From contig NMRA01000740.1 of assembly GCA_002633005.1 (NCBI GenBank), positions 101,673-165,672 of the forward strand: 64,000 nucleotides of DNA, given 5' to 3'. Position 1 is the stretch's first letter. Each line of letters starts with the position of its first letter. Below are positions 63,735 to 64,000 of this stretch, piece after piece. Below the pieces are notes generated by a model, which ran no database searches, was not told the origin of the DNA, and was given only the letters and a program-made list of their open reading frames with translations. The translations under genes were made by a program, and so were the position numbers. The stretch is from Phoronis australis. Its lineage: Eukaryota; Phoronida; Phoronidae.

Positions 63735-63842
63735 AGGCGTAACTCACGCTGTTTACTTCGATTCAGGACCGAAGTTAAGCGTTCATATTGACAGTAACTC
63801 CCAAAAACATCGAGGTGTCGATGTTAGTATGAAAGGCACTAT
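63735..63842 (+). repeat. Dispersed repeat family D, copy 2
   Basis: GCTGTTTACTTCGATTCAGG, ACCGAAGTTAAGCGTTCATA and CAGTAACTCCCAAAAACATCGA align in order with 49706-49816 in the same orientation. Confidence 0.65.
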
Positions 63843-64000
63843 AGATATGTGTATGAAGTTCAGTAGCTTTAAATTAAAGGAAAAAGAATATTTTTGTGGT
63901 CAAAGGTCTTAGTTTTCTAATTTCCATCCCGTATAACCAGGTTGTACTTAGGGTTACTTTTAGTGAAACTTGTTCGCACAATGGAGTGTATTGGATTTAC

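Larger units (their letters stand above)
62803..64000. other. Non-coding tail of the window
   Basis: No coding exon is recognised. It contains a (TGAT)n microsatellite at about 63230-63270 and repeat family D copy 2 (63735-63842). Confidence 0.4.

Overview
This is animal nuclear DNA. The coding exons are short (about 60-290 bases), sit between GT..AG introns of a few hundred to several thousand bases, and join in frame into conserved metazoan proteins. The window has no operons, no bacterial-type ribosome-binding sites and no CRISPR. The base composition is AT-rich, and tRNA-derived SINE-like elements, MITE-like elements, minisatellites and a Crypton-type recombinase ORF are scattered through it. 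These traits, with a STRA8/MEIOSIN-like bHLH-HMG gene, fit a non-vertebrate marine animal, perhaps a deuterostome. I cannot name the species. The sequence is a draft assembly: it has a 245-base N gap (45824-46068) and single Ns at 14042 and 60644.

Layout: (1) 390-3063, + strand: the last four coding exons seen of translation initiation factor eIF3 subunit M. (2) About 4460-7637, - strand: a papain-family (cathepsin L-like) gene with its propeptide, but with serine in place of the catalytic cysteine. It lies tail-to-tail with eIF3M and head-to-head, across about 370 bases, with gene 3. (3) 7951-23623, + strand: a complete KIAA0930/DUF2045 homologue, ten exons in a 416-residue model. Its sixth exon appears twice inside an imperfect 1.3-1.7 kb tandem duplication that meets at an N. 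(4) 30433-42752, - strand: an eleven-exon, 565-residue bHLH + HMG-like gene resembling the meiotic-entry regulators STRA8/MEIOSIN. It contains 19 consecutive serines encoded by a CAG-type repeat. (5) 47125-60055, + strand: a complete eight-exon, 305-residue phosphoglycolate phosphatase (PGP, HAD family). Its introns hold an antisense Crypton-like tyrosine recombinase ORF with a frameshift, a long fold-back palindrome, a minisatellite, and three tandem tRNA-like units.

The genes are unrelated housekeeping, lysosomal and regulatory loci and do not form a pathway. Most intergenic and intronic space holds degraded repeats; at least four dispersed families have two or more copies inside the window. 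The most interesting items are the STRA8/MEIOSIN-like gene, the Cys-to-Ser protease homologue, the duplicated KIAA0930 exon, the Crypton-type ORF in the PGP intron, and the tRNA-derived arrays.
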